In this document: positions 63,483 to 64,000 of the stretch, in pieces | How positions within the stretch are numbered: position 1 is the stretch's first letter | Layout: each line of letters begins with the position of its first letter | Assembly (NCBI GenBank): GCA_002729695.1 | Contig: PBYQ01000016.1 | Span: 1 to 64,000 of the forward strand | DNA: 64,000 nt | Reading direction: 5' to 3' | Origin: Citromicrobium sp. | Lineage (GTDB): Bacteria > Pseudomonadota > Alphaproteobacteria > Sphingomonadales > Sphingomonadaceae | Notes under the pieces: generated by a model | Told to the model about the DNA's origin: nothing | What the model saw: only the letters and a program-made list of their open reading frames with translations | The model's database searches: none | Translations under genes and position numbers: made by a program

Positions 63483-64000
63483 ATGCGCTACATATCTACT
63501 CGCGGCGGCGCCCCGGTGCTCGATTTCGAAGGCGTCACGCTCACCGGGCTGGCGAGCGACGGGGGCCTCTACCTGCCGCAGGAGTGGCCGCACTTCTCGA
63601 GCGACGAGATCGCCGCGCTGCGCGGGCTTCCCTATGCCGAACTCGCTGTGCGGATCATGGCACCCTTCGTGGGAGAGAGCCTTTCCGAACACGAGCTGCG
63701 CGATCTCTGCGTACAGGCCTACGAGTCGTTCGATCATGCGGCTGTCACTCCGCTGGTTCAGCTCGACCAGCAGCACTGGCTGCTCGAACTGTTCCACGGG
63801 CCGACGCTTGCGTTCAAGGATGTGGCACTGCAACTGCTCGGGCTGCTGTTCGAGCGGTTTCTGAAGAAGCGCGAGCGCCCGCTGACGATCATCGGGGCGA
63901 CTAGCGGCGATACGGGCTCCGCGGCGATCCATGCGGTCGCCGGGCGCGAGGGCGTGGAGATCTTCATGCTCCATCCCGAAGGCCGGGTGAGCGAGATCCA
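63483..64000 (+). CDS. thrC: Threonine synthase, N-terminal part (3' truncated by window edge)
   Basis: ThrC converts O-phosphohomoserine to threonine with PLP. The first ~172 residues are present and open to the window end. The N-terminus MRYISTRGGAPVLDFEGVTL and TLTGLASDGGLYLPQEW are typical of the long-type (fungal/gram-negative) enzyme, and the PLP lysine is in LFHGPTLAFKDVALQLLG, followed by TIIGATSGDTGSAAIHAV. It starts 2 bp after surf1 and may share its transcript. Confidence 0.96.
   Translation, partial: MRYISTRGGAPVLDFEGVTLTGLASDGGLYLPQEWPHFSSDEIAALRGLPYAELAVRIMAPFVGESLSEHELRDLCVQAYESFDHAAVTPLVQLDQQHWLLELFHGPTLAFKDVALQLLGLLFERFLKKRERPLTIIGATSGDTGSAAIHAVAGREGVEIFMLHPEGRVSEI

Overview
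The window is a gene-dense, high-GC chromosomal segment. Gene content and order suggest an alphaproteobacterium of the Sphingomonadales, most likely close to Erythrobacteraceae. This is inferred from the hisG-hisD-nusB-thiL-hppA run, the infA-maf-RNase G-like-yacG run, the coxB-coxA-ctaB-ctaG-coxC-SURF1-thrC run and the short regulatory-domain-free HisG. No rRNA, IS element, prophage or CRISPR array is visible. Both ends cut a gene: glmS on the left and thrC on the right.

Layout. 1-5 kb: the end of glmS, a membrane PAS-GGDEF-EAL protein, and purQ, purS and purC. 5-9 kb: a CPA1 antiporter, a three-gene operon (DUF2141 protein, membrane protein, winged-helix regulator) with a palindrome over its likely promoter, wrbA, and a 463-bp spacer with four copies of GGGTGACA. 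9-11.3 kb: tRNA-Phe and yacG, RNase E/G-like, maf and infA. 11.5-18.4 kb: a TonB-dependent receptor-like protein with an unusual Gly-rich repeat insert, uvrC, and an exported amidohydrolase-like lipoprotein. 18.5-24 kb: a serine hydrolase, an EcsC protein, tesB, and a translationally coupled JmjC/cupin_8-type protein and GNAT-type acyltransferase.

24-30 kb: hppA (K+-independent signature), thiL, nusB, hisD and hisG, with a REP-like inverted repeat between thiL and nusB. 30-34.6 kb: a DUF2332 protein, then a tight bolA-GST-pirin-SDR-epoxide-hydrolase-like operon divergent from a J-domain protein. 35.4-40.2 kb: a seven-gene operon of three VOC proteins, two GSTs, a DUF1428 protein and a RibD/DHFR-like reductase, divergent from an HxlR regulator with an inverted repeat between them. 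This looks like a regulated electrophile or small-molecule detoxification unit. 40-48 kb: a DUF2236 protein, cobS, a second PAS-GGDEF-EAL protein, a class A PBP and two hotdog thioesterases. 47.9-49.8 kb: an unrecognised three-gene module of a 53-aa peptide and two uncharacterised proteins, one with cupin-like histidines. This is the best candidate here for something undescribed. 49.8-56.7 kb: ruvX, a DUF3089 hydrolase, an AI-2E permease, lepB, acpS, a small membrane protein, pdxJ, a serine hydrolase and pyrE. 56.8-64 kb: the aa3-type cytochrome c oxidase operon with its heme and copper assembly factors, then thrC.

Most of the segment is housekeeping: nucleotide, histidine, thiamine and pyridoxine synthesis, respiration, peptidoglycan and protein export. 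The accessory interest lies in the 35-40 kb detoxification operon, the 47.9-49.8 kb trio, the receptor insert and several palindromic operator candidates. All homology statements come from recognising sequence motifs by eye; no database search was run.
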